Notes: a model not told the origin generated them from the sequence alone. A DNA stretch of 64,000 nucleotides from Microvirga sp. BSC39 (GCF_000739015.1 NZ_JPUG01000077.1:186001-250000); one strand, 5' to 3'. Numbered from the stretch's first letter, positions 9,394-17,947 are shown. Program-made: numbers and translations.

Positions 9394-10011
9394 TCAGGCT
9401 GCCTTCTTCACCAAGCCTTCTGCCTCGAGTGCCTGCTGCACGGCGGGACGCGATGCGACACGGGCCTGGAAGGCCTGGAGGTTCGGGAAGGACGAGATGT
9501 CGATGGCGTGGAAGTTCGTCCAGTTCACCACCGTGAAGAGGTAGGCGTCGGCAATGGTGAACGTGTCGCCCATGAGGAAGGGCTTCTTTGCGAGCGTCTC
9601 GTCGAGATAGGCGAAGCGGCTGGCCAAGCGTTCCTTGGTGGCGGCCTTCACGGCGTCCGGGGTGGCCGGGTTCCAGAGAGGACCGAAGCCCTTGTGGATC
9701 TCGGTGCTGATGAAGCCGAGCCACTCGAGCAGGCGGTAGCGCTCCATGCTGCCCGGGGCCGGGGCAAGGTTCTTCCCGGGCTGGTGGTCGGCCAGGTACT
9801 GGATGATGGCGCTGACCTCGGTGAGCACCGAGTTGTCCTCCAGGCCGAGGGCCGGAACATAGCCTTTCGGGTTGACGGCGAGATAGTTCGTGCCGGCCTC
9901 CGTGGTGCGGTTGGCCAGGTCCACCTTCTCGATGGCGATGGCAACACCGGCCTCGCGGGCAACGATGTGGGGAGCGAGCGAGCAGGCGCCCGGATAGTAG
10001 TAGAGCTTCAT
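9394..10011 (-). CDS. Glutathione S-transferase (beta-class-like)
   Basis: 205-residue cytosolic GST. The N-terminal thioredoxin-like domain opens MKLYYYPGACSLAPHIVARE, where the Cys-Ser pair at 10-11 is the beta-class catalytic region; NPKGYVPAL contains the cis-proline and VLTEVSAIIQYLAD the glutathione gamma-glutamyl contact. The helical C-terminal domain carries FTIADAYLFTV. GGAGA precedes the ATG at 10011. It lies 26 bases after doxX on the same strand, so the two form an operon facing a divergent MarR gene with three palindromes between, which suggests inducible detoxification. Confidence 0.95.
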   Translation of the reverse strand: MKLYYYPGACSLAPHIVAREAGVAIAIEKVDLANRTTEAGTNYLAVNPKGYVPALGLEDNSVLTEVSAIIQYLADHQPGKNLAPAPGSMERYRLLEWLGFISTEIHKGFGPLWNPATPDAVKAATKERLASRFAYLDETLAKKPFLMGDTFTIADAYLFTVVNWTNFHAIDISSFPNLQAFQARVASRPAVQQALEAEGLVKKAA

Positions 10012-10037
10012 GGGTTTTCTCCAGGGTTGAAGAGGGT

Positions 10038-10487
10038 TCAGGCGGTGGCCTTGAGGGACGTGGGAGCAGTGGCGAGCGCCAGCGGGCGGGAGGGCTTCAG
10101 GGCATAGGCCCCGTCGCCGAGAAGGGCTTGTGCAACGGAGAGCACGATCAGGTAAAGCGGATATTCCCACCCGCCGCCTGTGGCTGAGAACACCCAGCCG
10201 TTGCCGATATGAACCCAGGCGGCGCCGATGAGAACCGGCAGCAGACCGAGTGCGACCCAGCGGCTCTGGACGCCGAGGACGAGGAGGATACCACCGATGA
10301 GTTCCGCCCAGAAGGTGGCATAGGCGAGGGCGCCCGGCAGGCCGAGGGATTCGAAGTACTGCGCCGTGCCGGCGAGGGTGAAGGTCATCCACTTCAGGAT
10401 GAGGCTGTGGGCGATATACATGATGCCCAGCGACACCCTGAGAAGCAGGGCGGCGTAGTCGGAATTGGTCGGTTGAACGTGTGACAT
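10038..10487 (-). CDS. DoxX-family membrane protein
   Basis: 149-residue inner-membrane protein of the DoxX/DoxD group with four hydrophobic segments. LLLRVSLGIMYIAHSL and the later FWAELIGGILLVLG are typical of the family. Start at 10487 (MSHVQPTNSDY) is supported by GGAGA eight bases upstream; an earlier in-frame start would run through the operator region. Members have been tied to thiol and oxidant stress, and the downstream GST fits that. Probably repressed by the divergent MarR protein. Confidence 0.92.
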   Translation of the reverse strand: MSHVQPTNSDYAALLLRVSLGIMYIAHSLILKWMTFTLAGTAQYFESLGLPGALAYATFWAELIGGILLVLGVQSRWVALGLLPVLIGAAWVHIGNGWVFSATGGGWEYPLYLIVLSVAQALLGDGAYALKPSRPLALATAPTSLKATA

Positions 10488-10498
10488 TGCAAATCTCC

Positions 10499-10558
10499 AT
10501 GCAAGTGCATATGATTTGATGCAGATGCATGAAACTGTCAATCTTAATGCAATTGCAT
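10499..10558. promoter_or_regulatory. Three-copy operator, ATGCA-NN-TGCAT palindromes
   Basis: Perfect 5-bp-arm palindromes ATGCAAGTGCAT (10499-10510), ATGCAGATGCAT (10519-10530) and ATGCAATTGCAT (10547-10558) fill the gap between the divergent doxX and marR genes. Centre spacings are 20 and 28 bp. They are almost certainly the binding sites of the adjacent MarR repressor. The first copy ends 12 bp upstream of the doxX start and the last ends 25 bp upstream of marR. Confidence 0.82.
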
Positions 10559-10582
10559 TGAAAACAGGAAAGCTTTGCGGCA

Positions 10583-11032
10583 ATGCAAGAACCACCTCCG
10601 GAGCCATCCGCCTCCGTCATCAGAGCCTGGGGCCGCCTGATCAGGGCCGAGCGCATTGTGGTGGGGCGCATCGAGGCGGAGTTGAAGAACGCCGGCTTCC
10701 CGTCCCTGCACTGGTACGATGTGCTGCTTGAGCTGAAGCGGGGACCGGAAGGCCGGCTCACGCCCCGCGAGATCGAGGAGGCTGTGCTCTTCGAGCAGTA
10801 CAATCTCTCCAGGCTTCTCGACCGGATGGAGAACGAGGGGCTGGTGCGCCGCATCCCGTTCCCGGGCGACAAGCGGCGCCAGCTGATCGAGATCACCGAA
10901 GAGGGCAAAGCCCTTCAATGGCGCATGTGGAGCGTCTACGGGGCGGCGATCAACCGCTTCATCAGCGCCAAGCTCACCGACAAGGAAGCCGGACAATTGT
11001 CGGCTCTGCTGCTCAAGCTGATCCAGGAATGA
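10583..11032 (+). CDS. MarR-family transcriptional regulator (divergent from doxX-gst)
   Basis: 149-residue winged-helix dimer. Core YDVLLELKRGPEGRLTPREI, recognition helix around LFEQYNLSRLLDRMENEGLV and wing FPGDKRRQLIEITEEG. AGGAAAGCTT precedes the ATG, giving a suitable ribosome binding site. The divergent layout and the three palindromes upstream point to a repressor controlling itself and the doxX-gst operon. No Cys stands in an OhrR-like position that I could identify, so a peroxide-sensing mechanism is not supported. Confidence 0.93.
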   Translation: MQEPPPEPSASVIRAWGRLIRAERIVVGRIEAELKNAGFPSLHWYDVLLELKRGPEGRLTPREIEEAVLFEQYNLSRLLDRMENEGLVRRIPFPGDKRRQLIEITEEGKALQWRMWSVYGAAINRFISAKLTDKEAGQLSALLLKLIQE

Positions 11033-11136
11033 CCTGACCGCATAGCTCAACCGTTCAGCCCATCACAAAACGATCTGCCGCGCTGCGCGTTCATGTGTAT
11101 ACGGCTAAGCGATAGCTGGCTAAGCGAGGGCGTCAC

Positions 11137-11670
11137 GTGAGTGCAGGACAATCGATCCAATCGAAAGGACGTCAGGTTTTTCTGGCGGTGCAGCTGATCA
11201 TTGCCTGCTTCGGGCTCTCAGCCTTGTTGCCGGCGGCTGCCGACACCGAGCCCCGTCCGAGTTCGGCCTCGATCCGCACGCCGGATTTCGACGAGAGCGT
11301 CCGTTGGTACCAGGACAAGCTGGGCTTCCGGCTGCTTGGCAGCCAAAGTCTCGTGCCAGGACGCAAGGCGGTGCTGGAGCGCAGCGGCTTCCTGCTGGAG
11401 GTCTCCGAGGCCGACCATATCCTGCCCCAGGAGCCCGACTCGACGGCCTCCGTCCAGGTCACTCCGGTCCCCGTCGTCAGCCTGCTCGTGCCGGATGTGG
11501 ACCGTGAGGTGAGGCGCCTCGACGAAGCCGACGTCGACATTCTCCAGCCGCCGCAGGACGACTTGGACGGAACCTACAGGACGGCGCAGATCCGCGACAA
11601 CGGCCGCCACCGGATCGAGCTGCGCGAGCCCCTCGACGACCCGTCGCGGTTCCACCCGATGGGCCGGTGA
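11137..11670 (+). CDS. VOC-family (glyoxalase/dioxygenase fold) protein, exported
   Basis: 177 residues. The N-terminus has a hydrophobic segment (VFLAVQLIIACFGLSALLPA, ending AAADT) that reads as a signal peptide, so this VOC protein is probably periplasmic, which is unusual for the fold. The domain shows SIRTPDFDESVRWYQDKLGF, GRKAVLERSGFLLEVSEA and VPVVSLLVPDVDREVRRLDE, then a final strand HRIELREP. The typical His/Glu metal ligands are not all evident, so it may bind rather than transform a ligand. Start is GTG with GAGGG upstream. It stands alone between the MarR gene and the COG4315 gene. Confidence 0.8.
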   Translation: MSAGQSIQSKGRQVFLAVQLIIACFGLSALLPAAADTEPRPSSASIRTPDFDESVRWYQDKLGFRLLGSQSLVPGRKAVLERSGFLLEVSEADHILPQEPDSTASVQVTPVPVVSLLVPDVDREVRRLDEADVDILQPPQDDLDGTYRTAQIRDNGRHRIELREPLDDPSRFHPMGR

Positions 11671-11758
11671 AACACAAAATACCGTCAAGCTTCTGGGAAT
11701 AAGAGGCTCCGGCCGGTGTCTTAGAGTGTGTGGTCACACCTGACCTCGGAGGACACCC

Positions 11759-12145
11759 ATGAAACAGATCCTGCGCCCTGCCATCCTGGCCGGAGCCCTC
11801 ATTGCCGCGTCCGTTGCTCTTGCCCAGACGGCCGCACCCGCGAAGATTGCGGATACCAGCAAGGGCAAGGCCCTCGTCGATGCCAAGGGCATGACGCTCT
11901 ACACCTTCGATCGCGACACGGCCGGCAAGTCGGCCTGCAACGGCCAATGCGCCCAGAACTGGCCGCCGCTGATGGCTGCAGCGAACGCCTCCGCATCCGG
12001 CGATTGGAGCGTGGTGACCCGTGACGACGGCTCCAAGCAGTGGGCTTACAAGGGCAAGCCGCTCTATCTCTGGGTGAAGGACACGAAGCCCGGCGAGGTC
12101 ACGGGCGACGGCGTCAACAATGTCTGGCACGTCGCGATGCCGTGA
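11759..12145 (+). CDS. COG4315 small secreted protein with Yx(F/W)xxD repeats
   Basis: 128 residues with a signal peptide (MKQILRPAILAGALIAASVALAQ) and two copies of the family's repeat: LYTFDRD near residue 49 and LYLWVKD near residue 102. Each is associated with a conserved strand (GMTLYTF, GKPLYLW), and a Cys pair (ACNGQCAQNWPP) may form a disulfide. The family is found in the periplasm of many proteobacteria, often beside ECF sigma/anti-sigma genes as here; its biochemical role is not established. GGAGGACA precedes the ATG. Confidence 0.88.
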   Translation: MKQILRPAILAGALIAASVALAQTAAPAKIADTSKGKALVDAKGMTLYTFDRDTAGKSACNGQCAQNWPPLMAAANASASGDWSVVTRDDGSKQWAYKGKPLYLWVKDTKPGEVTGDGVNNVWHVAMP

Positions 12146-12159
12146 CGCTTGCCGAGACC

Positions 12160-12186
12160 GGCGGTTCATTCTTGAATGATGCCGCC
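12160..12186. promoter_or_regulatory. Inverted repeat just upstream of the ECF sigma gene
   Basis: GGCGG, one base, TCATTC, TT, GAATGA, two bases, CCGCC. The inner arms are perfect and the outer arms nearly continue the stem. It ends 15 bases before the sigma start. There is no T-tract, so an operator or an mRNA hairpin is at least as likely as a terminator for the COG4315 gene. Confidence 0.5.
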
Positions 12187-12201
12187 ATGTGAGAGCTGAC
12201 C

Positions 12202-12711
12202 TTGGACGAGATCGCCTCCCTGCTCGAACCGCAGATCCCGGCCCTGAGGCGTTACGCCTGGGCTTTGCTGCGCGACCATGAAGCGGCGGACGATCTCGTT
12301 CAGGATACCCTCGAGCGGGCGATCAGCCGGTGGGGCCAGCGCCGCCACGAGGGCGACCTCAGAGCGTGGCTCTTCACCATCGAGCGCAACCTGTTCCTCA
12401 ACGGCTTGAGGCAGCGAAAGGCACGCGGAACCCAGGTGGGCGAGGACGCTCTGAACGACGTTCAGGCTCCTGGGACTAACCCTGAGAGCCATCTGGGCCT
12501 GCGCGACGTCCTCATGGGCCTTGATGCCCTGTCCGAGGAGCAGCGCTCGCTTCTGCTGCTGGTCGGCGTCGAGGACCTGTCCTATGAGCAGGCCGCAAAG
12601 GTGTTGGGAATTCCCCTTGGGACGGTCATGTCGCGCCTGAGCCGGGCGCGGGCACGGCTGCGGGAATTCATGGAGAACGGGCGTAGCACCGTCTTGAGGA
12701 GAGTGAAGTGA
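12202..12711 (+). CDS. ECF RNA polymerase sigma factor
   Basis: 169-residue group IV sigma factor with region 2 (LLRDHEAADDLVQDTLERAI) and region 4 (DLSYEQAAKVLGIPLGTVMSRLSRARARL) and no region 1 or 3. It opens with TTG; I see no in-frame ATG that fits region 2 spacing. The downstream anti-sigma gene overlaps it by four bases (GTGA), so the pair is translationally coupled. An inverted repeat lies directly upstream. The stress signal is not predictable; the neighbouring secreted COG4315 protein suggests an envelope signal. Confidence 0.93.
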   Translation: MDEIASLLEPQIPALRRYAWALLRDHEAADDLVQDTLERAISRWGQRRHEGDLRAWLFTIERNLFLNGLRQRKARGTQVGEDALNDVQAPGTNPESHLGLRDVLMGLDALSEEQRSLLLLVGVEDLSYEQAAKVLGIPLGTVMSRLSRARARLREFMENGRSTVLRRVK

Positions 12712-13508
12712 CGGGCGAGCGACCCATCGGAGAAGACGATCTGCAGGCCTATGTGGATGGGAGGCTCGCGTCGTCCCGGCGCGAGGCGGTGAAGGCTTAT
12801 CTGGACGATCATCCCGCCCTGGCCGATCAGGTGAAGCAGGAGATCGACCTGCGCGAGGCGCTGCGGGCCCGGCTGGCCTTCAAGGCCGCGGAGCCTGTTC
12901 CCTCGCGCCTACGAGTCGCCAATCTTGTGGCCGCGCAGCGCCGTCCGATGCACAGGCGTGCTGCGGCAGTTGCTGCTGTGGTGGGTCTTCTCATCGGCGG
13001 CATCCTGGGGGCGGCGGGTGGGGTCTGGTGGTCCGGCGCAAGTCATGTGGCGGGGGCGAGCGTTGCCGGCAATGCCATTGCGGCGCACCGGATCTATGTC
13101 AGCGAGCGTTTGCACCCCGTTGAAGTGCCGGCCGAGCAGGAGGCGCATCTCGTGCAATGGCTGTCCCGTCGCGTCGGCAAGCCATTGACCGCTCCGAACC
13201 TGACAGCGCAAGGCTACCGTCTTATCGGCGGGCGGCTTCTCCCGGACAGCGGCGAGGCGGCCGCCCTGTTCATGTACGAGAATGCGGGCGGCAACCGTCT
13301 CACGCTCTATGCGCGGTCCGGCGGAGCCGAAGCGCAGACGTCGTTCCGCTTCGAGTCCCGCGACGACGTATCCGCCTTCTCCTGGATCGATAACGGCCTG
13401 TCCTACGTGGTCACCGCAAAAGCGGAGCGCGCGCAGCTGCTCCCCATCGCGGAGACCATCTATCAGCAGTTTGAAGCTCCAGGCGATCCGGCGAAAGGAC
13501 GCCTTTAG
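12708..13508 (+). CDS. Membrane-anchored anti-sigma factor
   Basis: 266 residues. The cytoplasmic N-terminus (GEDDLQAYVDGRLASSRREAV) is the typical anti-sigma helical segment, then one transmembrane helix near residues 84-107 (AAVAAVVGLLIGGILGAAGG) and a periplasmic domain of about 155 residues. I see no HxxxCxxC zinc motif, so it is not a redox-sensing ZAS type. GTG start overlaps the sigma stop. It would hold the ECF sigma inactive at the membrane until an envelope signal is sensed. Confidence 0.9.
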   Translation: MTGERPIGEDDLQAYVDGRLASSRREAVKAYLDDHPALADQVKQEIDLREALRARLAFKAAEPVPSRLRVANLVAAQRRPMHRRAAAVAAVVGLLIGGILGAAGGVWWSGASHVAGASVAGNAIAAHRIYVSERLHPVEVPAEQEAHLVQWLSRRVGKPLTAPNLTAQGYRLIGGRLLPDSGEAAALFMYENAGGNRLTLYARSGGAEAQTSFRFESRDDVSAFSWIDNGLSYVVTAKAERAQLLPIAETIYQQFEAPGDPAKGRL

Positions 13509-13524
13509 CATTCCTTCTCGATGA

Positions 13525-14352
13525 TCAGGCGAACACCGCCGGGTCAGGTCCGACGCGGCCCGAGGCGCTGTCGAGGCGCTCGATAGCCTGCATGTCGTCT
13601 GCATCGAGCTGGAAATCGAACACGTCGATGTTCTCGCGGATGCGCGATGGCGTCACGGATTTTGGAATGACGATGAAGCCGTTGTCGAGGTGCCAGCGCA
13701 GGATGACCTGAGCGGGCGTCTTGCCGTATTTCCGGCCGATGGCCGCGAAGGTGTCTTCCGCGAGGATCTTGCCCTGCCCGAGCGGGCCCCAGCATTCCGT
13801 GGCGATGCCGTTCGCCTTGTGGAAGGCGCTCAGTTCTGTCTGCTGGAACCGCGGATGCAGCTCGATCTGATTGACGGCAGGGGTCACGCCGGATTCGTCG
13901 ATCAGGCGCTGCAGGTGCGGCACCATGAAGTTGGAGACGCCGATGGATTTCGCCCGCCCGTCCTGCTGCAGCTTGATCAGGGCACGCCACGTGTCGCGGT
14001 AGGCCTCGCTGCCCGCCACCGGCCAGTGAATGAGGTAGAGATCCACGTAGTCGAGCTTCAGGCGCGCCAGGCTCTCGTCGAAGGCGCGCAGGGTGCTGTC
14101 GTAGCCCTGGCGGTCGTTCCACACCTTGGTGGTGATGAAGAGCTCCTCGCGGGCAACGGAGGTCGAGCGGATGGCCTCTCCCACGCCTTCTTCGTTGCCG
14201 TAGATGGAGGCCGTGTCGATGGAGCGGTAGCCGGCCTCGATCGCGCCTGCGACAGCGCTCTTGGCTTCCTCGTTGGAAACCCGCCAGACGCCGAAGCCCA
14301 CTTGCGGCATCGCGCTTCCATCGTTCAGGCGGATCATGGGGGTGGTGGACAT
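13525..14352 (-). CDS. Aldo/keto reductase (2,5-diketo-D-gluconate reductase-like)
   Basis: 275-residue NADPH-dependent (beta/alpha)8 reductase. The catalytic tetrad is visible: Asp and Tyr in SIDTASIYGNE, Lys in TTKVW and His in LIHWPV. NADPH-binding IPKSVTPSRIREN lies near the C-terminus, as in the AKR5 group (DkgA/DkgB). Start at 14352 (MSTTPMIRLNDG) is backed by GGAG ten bases upstream; the longer frame to 14394 lacks that. It is convergent with the anti-sigma gene, with only 16 bases between them and no terminator visible. Confidence 0.93.
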   Translation of the reverse strand: MSTTPMIRLNDGSAMPQVGFGVWRVSNEEAKSAVAGAIEAGYRSIDTASIYGNEEGVGEAIRSTSVAREELFITTKVWNDRQGYDSTLRAFDESLARLKLDYVDLYLIHWPVAGSEAYRDTWRALIKLQQDGRAKSIGVSNFMVPHLQRLIDESGVTPAVNQIELHPRFQQTELSAFHKANGIATECWGPLGQGKILAEDTFAAIGRKYGKTPAQVILRWHLDNGFIVIPKSVTPSRIRENIDVFDFQLDADDMQAIERLDSASGRVGPDPAVFA

Positions 14353-14501
14353 CAGCTGCTCCGTGGATCGTGCGGCAGGGAGGTAGGGCCTCAAAGCCGA
14401 TAAGCAAATAGTGATGATTCAGCCCCGCCGACAGTCCGGAACCGGCATGGATACCCTGCGTTCCAAGCTTGGCAACCATGCCGCGACGCAGGAGCTGCGC
14501 C

Positions 14502-15581
14502 TTGTCCACTCCAGAAGCACGGAAGGGCACGCCCGATCCGACCCTCGATGAAGGTGAGTTCCGCAGACGGTTTCTCCAGCAGTTCCAGGATCCGGCTTTC
14601 GAGCCGCTTTCGAGCGAGTTGCAGCGGATCACCGATGCGGCCTGGGATGCGTACAGCCATCATCGCAAGAGCCCGAAGACCCGCAAGGCGGGACCGGGCT
14701 TCGCCGATCCGGATTACGACCTCGCCGTCGATTGGATCGCCGCCAAGGACGCCATCGACGTGGCCCAGAAACGGCATGAGGACGCGAACGGTCCGGCCCG
14801 CTTCCTCCTGATCGCAGCCTCGTCCCGCAGCGAGCACACATGCCCGGGCGAGATGTCCAAGAGCTATCGTCTCGTGGAGACTGCCTATCAGGTTCTCGCA
14901 AGCGCTGAGAATGCGGAGGTCGAGGTGCTGGAACTCAGCCGGCTCACGGCGGAGTACGGGCGCCACATCCATCCCTGCAAGGCCTGCTTCTCCACGGCGG
15001 CGCCTTTGTGCCACTGGCCGTGCTCCTGCTATCCCAACTACTCGCTCGGGCAGACGCATGACTGGATGTACGACATCTATCCGAAATGGGTTGAGGCTCA
15101 TGGTGTGATGATCGTCACGCCGGTGAACTGGTATCAGGTCTCATCGCCCCTGAAGCTGATGATGGACCGGCTCGTCTGCGCCGATGGCGGCAACCCGGAC
15201 CCGACCTCGACCGAGGGCAAGAAGACCGACATCGCAAAGGGCATGGAACTCAAGGGCTGGGATTATCCCAAGCATCTCGAAGGCCGGCTGTTCTCCGTCA
15301 TCGTCCATGGCGATGCCGAAGGCACAGGCGATGTCCGCCGCAGCCTGTCCGACTGGCTGCGCGCCATGGATCTCATCCCGGCCGGCAGTGCCGCGGAACT
15401 CGACCGCTATATCGGCTACTGGAAGCCCTATGCTACCAGCCACGAGGAACTCGATCACGATGAGGCGGTGCAGGATGAGGTGCGCAACGCCGCCTGGACG
15501 TTGCTCGAAGCCGTGAAGGCCAAAAGGGCGGGGAGCCTCGTCACGGCTGGGCAGAATCTGAAGGAGCCGCGGCAAAAATAG
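14502..15581 (+). CDS. Flavodoxin-like NAD(P)H-dependent FMN oxidoreductase
   Basis: About 359 residues. The central flavodoxin-like fold starts near ARFLLIAASSRSEHTCPG, continues with CKACFSTAAPLCHWPCSCYPN (a Cys-rich loop characteristic of this NADPH-dependent FMN reductase subgroup) and VMIVTPVNWYQVSSPLKLMMDRL, the usual flavin-contact strand. An N-terminal 95-residue helical region precedes it. The start is ambiguous: TTG at 14502 has AGGAG seven bases upstream, while ATG at 14478 and TTG at 14469 lack one. Substrate unknown. Confidence 0.85.
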   Translation: MSTPEARKGTPDPTLDEGEFRRRFLQQFQDPAFEPLSSELQRITDAAWDAYSHHRKSPKTRKAGPGFADPDYDLAVDWIAAKDAIDVAQKRHEDANGPARFLLIAASSRSEHTCPGEMSKSYRLVETAYQVLASAENAEVEVLELSRLTAEYGRHIHPCKACFSTAAPLCHWPCSCYPNYSLGQTHDWMYDIYPKWVEAHGVMIVTPVNWYQVSSPLKLMMDRLVCADGGNPDPTSTEGKKTDIAKGMELKGWDYPKHLEGRLFSVIVHGDAEGTGDVRRSLSDWLRAMDLIPAGSAAELDRYIGYWKPYATSHEELDHDEAVQDEVRNAAWTLLEAVKAKRAGSLVTAGQNLKEPRQK

Positions 15582-15608
15582 GTCTCAGACGAGGAGCATG
15601 ACGCCGCT

Positions 15609-17000
15609 TCAGATGATGTGGAAGTCGGCGGCGCTCAGCTTCAGGTGCTTGTTGAGCACGGCAAACTTGATTTGTGCGAGGCCGCCGATTCCATCCTGAT
15701 CGTAGAACAGGTCGCCGGATTGCTTGTCGTAGACGATCCGATCTTTTGAATCTTTGGCTGCCGTTCCAATGGTGAAGGCCGACTTATGCATCTTGCCCTT
15801 CCTGATGCCTCGGAAGATCGCATCCTCGAGGTAGATCAGGTCGCTGACAATGTTGAAGTCCGTAATCCGGTCGATGTTGGCGGCGGACGGGGCATCCGAT
15901 AGGGCAGAATTGAAGTGGAAGATGTCCCGGCCCGCTCCGCCTCCAAGCCTGTCGTCGCCGGCGCCGCCATAGAGCTTGTCGTCGCCTGAGGCACCGGTGA
16001 GGGTGTCGGATCCGTATCCCCCCTTCAGGATGTTGCGCGCACCGTTGCCGATCAGCGTGTCGGATCCATCGCCTCCGGTGGCGTTCTCGATCACCACATT
16101 GGGCCCTATGCAGACCGACTCGCGCGTCGACGTTCCGTCGCTGAACTTGATGGAATCGCTGACGGAGCTGAACCAGCCCGAGCGCAGATCGATGATGCTG
16201 TTTGTGGAGCCGCGATACACCATGGTGTCCGTCCCGCCCGCGTCGTAGATCGTCTGCCAGTACTGCTGGCCGGCGTAGAACGTGTAGGTGGTGCTGCCGG
16301 CGTTCGTTTTCGTGTCCCGGCCGTAGAGATGCTGGATGGCCAGCATGTCGAGATGCATCGGTGTCGTCGGATAGAAATGCGGCGTGGCAGTGGCCGACCA
16401 TGGCGCCGAGTTATAGCTCATGATCGTCGAGAAATGATGGTTGTACTTGGATGGAAGCAGATACGAGTTGTAAATGGACGGCTCGAAGGAATGCTTCAGG
16501 CCGAGGGCATGGCCGACCTCGTGCAGAAGCGCATAATAGGCATAGGTACCCGGCTTGTTCGCGTCGGTGCCGGAGGTGTTCCAGCTGTTCGCGTTCATCC
16601 AGATGTCGCCGGCTCGAGGAACATCGGCCGGCATATAGGCGTGGCCGTCGGCGCCGGGAGGGCCAAAGAGGCTTTTAGCGAAGCGGATCTCACCCACGGA
16701 GTTTTGACTGTCGGAGACGCGGGAAACCGTCAGGCCTGAAATGGCAGCCCAGGTGTCGATGGCCTTGCGCGCGCCCTCGATCTCGACCGCGCTGAACTGA
16801 GACCAGTTCCTTTGCTCGCCATAGACGGAATAGGAATTCGCGAACCAGGCCGTTCCCTGCGGAACGCTCCACGTGATGTGGGTGCCCGCTCCAGCGCTTG
16901 GAGATCCCCACTTGTCGCCGAAGATCAGCCCTGTCGCGAGGCCCGCAACAATGGACGAGACACGGCCGGTATCGAGCGAATTCTGAGATGGATTGGCCAT
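15609..17000 (-). CDS. Serralysin-type M10 metalloprotease with RTX repeats
   Basis: 463-residue secreted zinc protease. The metzincin site HEVGHALGLKH is at residues 160-170 and the Met-turn (TIMSYNSAP) about 30 residues later. The C-terminal part has four to five GGxGxDxL calcium-binding repeats (GGYGSDTLTG, GGAGDDRLGG) and a C-terminal export region ending AADFHII. Such proteins leave the cell by a type I system; none is encoded in this window. No signal peptide, as expected. I start at 17000 (MANPSQNS); the frame is open to a TTG at 17063 but that adds atypical sequence. The last 100 residues resemble the C-terminal module of the RTX proteins at 49.8-58.6 kb. Confidence 0.93.
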   Translation of the reverse strand: MANPSQNSLDTGRVSSIVAGLATGLIFGDKWGSPSAGAGTHITWSVPQGTAWFANSYSVYGEQRNWSQFSAVEIEGARKAIDTWAAISGLTVSRVSDSQNSVGEIRFAKSLFGPPGADGHAYMPADVPRAGDIWMNANSWNTSGTDANKPGTYAYYALLHEVGHALGLKHSFEPSIYNSYLLPSKYNHHFSTIMSYNSAPWSATATPHFYPTTPMHLDMLAIQHLYGRDTKTNAGSTTYTFYAGQQYWQTIYDAGGTDTMVYRGSTNSIIDLRSGWFSSVSDSIKFSDGTSTRESVCIGPNVVIENATGGDGSDTLIGNGARNILKGGYGSDTLTGASGDDKLYGGAGDDRLGGGAGRDIFHFNSALSDAPSAANIDRITDFNIVSDLIYLEDAIFRGIRKGKMHKSAFTIGTAAKDSKDRIVYDKQSGDLFYDQDGIGGLAQIKFAVLNKHLKLSAADFHII

Positions 17001-17076
17001 GGCTGCCCCCAGTCCGGCCGCGAAATTGTTGCTAAGGTTATAACCTAAATAACGTTGGCGCAACTTGGTATAGCGC

Positions 17077-17103
17077 GAAAAGGCCGGGCTTTCACCCGGC
17101 CTT
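17077..17103 (-). terminator. Terminator of the metNIQ operon
   Basis: AAGGCCGGG, six bases, CCCGGCCTT, with TTTT after the stem when read on the minus strand. It lies 27 bases beyond the metQ stop. Confidence 0.85.
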
Positions 17104-17129
17104 CTGGGATGTTGTGCTGCAGCTGGCGC

Positions 17130-17915
17130 TTACCAGGAGGTCAGAACCGAGCCTTTGAACTTTTCTTCGATGAACGCCTTCACCTCGGGGGTGTGGTAGG
17201 ACTCGACCAGCGCCTTCACCCACGGCTTGCTCTTGTCCTCGCTGCGCACCGCGATGATGTTGACGTAAGGACCCTTGGGGTTCTCGCGGGCGATGGGGTC
17301 CTTCACCGGGTCGAGGCCGCCTGATGTCGCGTAGTTGGTGTTGATGACCGCCGCGTCCACGTCGGCGAGCACGCGGGGCCCCTGGGCGGCTTCGATCTCG
17401 ACGAACTTGATCTTCTTCGGGTTGTCGGTCACGTCGAGAGGCGTCGGCTTGTAGCCCGTGCCTTCCTTGAGCTTGATGAGACCCTTGTCCTGCAGGAGGA
17501 TGAGGGCGCGGCCGCCATTGGTCGGATCGTTGGGGATCGAGATTGTCGCGCCGTTCGGCAGCGCGTCGAGGCTCTTGTGCTTCTTGGAGTAGATGCCGAT
17601 CGGGAAATTCACGGTGAGCGCCACGCTCTCGATCTTGTAGCCGCGGTCGGCCACCTGGTTGTCGAGATAGGGCTGGTTCTGGAACGAGTTCGCCTCGATG
17701 TCGCCGCCGGCGAGCGCCGTGTTCGGCACCACGTAGTCGGAGAACTCGACGATCTTGATGTCGAGGCCCTTCTTAGCGGCGATCGGCTTCACGGCCTCCA
17801 GGATCTGCGCGTGCGGACCGGGCGTCGCGCCGATGCGGACGGTCTGCGTCTGCGCGAGAGCCGGCAGGGCGGCGAGAGACAGGATGGCGGCGAGGCCAAG
17901 TTTCTTCAGAGACAT
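17130..17915 (-). CDS. metQ: MetQ, methionine ABC transporter substrate-binding protein
   Basis: 261-residue periplasmic binding protein of the NlpA/MetQ family. The signal peptide MSLKKLGLAAILSLAALPALA is cleaved by the ordinary peptidase; there is no lipobox Cys, so it is not a lipoprotein. The mature start TVRIGATPGPHAQILEAVKP is diagnostic. Last gene of metN-metI-metQ, separated from metI by 32 bases and closed by a terminator. It should capture L- and D-methionine, though NlpA relatives can bind other amino-acid-like ligands. Confidence 0.95.
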   Translation of the reverse strand: MSLKKLGLAAILSLAALPALAQTQTVRIGATPGPHAQILEAVKPIAAKKGLDIKIVEFSDYVVPNTALAGGDIEANSFQNQPYLDNQVADRGYKIESVALTVNFPIGIYSKKHKSLDALPNGATISIPNDPTNGGRALILLQDKGLIKLKEGTGYKPTPLDVTDNPKKIKFVEIEAAQGPRVLADVDAAVINTNYATSGGLDPVKDPIARENPKGPYVNIIAVRSEDKSKPWVKALVESYHTPEVKAFIEEKFKGSVLTSW

Positions 17916-17947
17916 CTTTGGTACTCCTTGTGCGAACGTTTGAATGA

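Noticed and set aside
10012..10908. In-frame extension of the GST gene to 10908 on the minus strand
   Set aside because: It would pass through doxX in another frame and antisense through marR and the operator. The GST starts at 10011 with a ribosome binding site.
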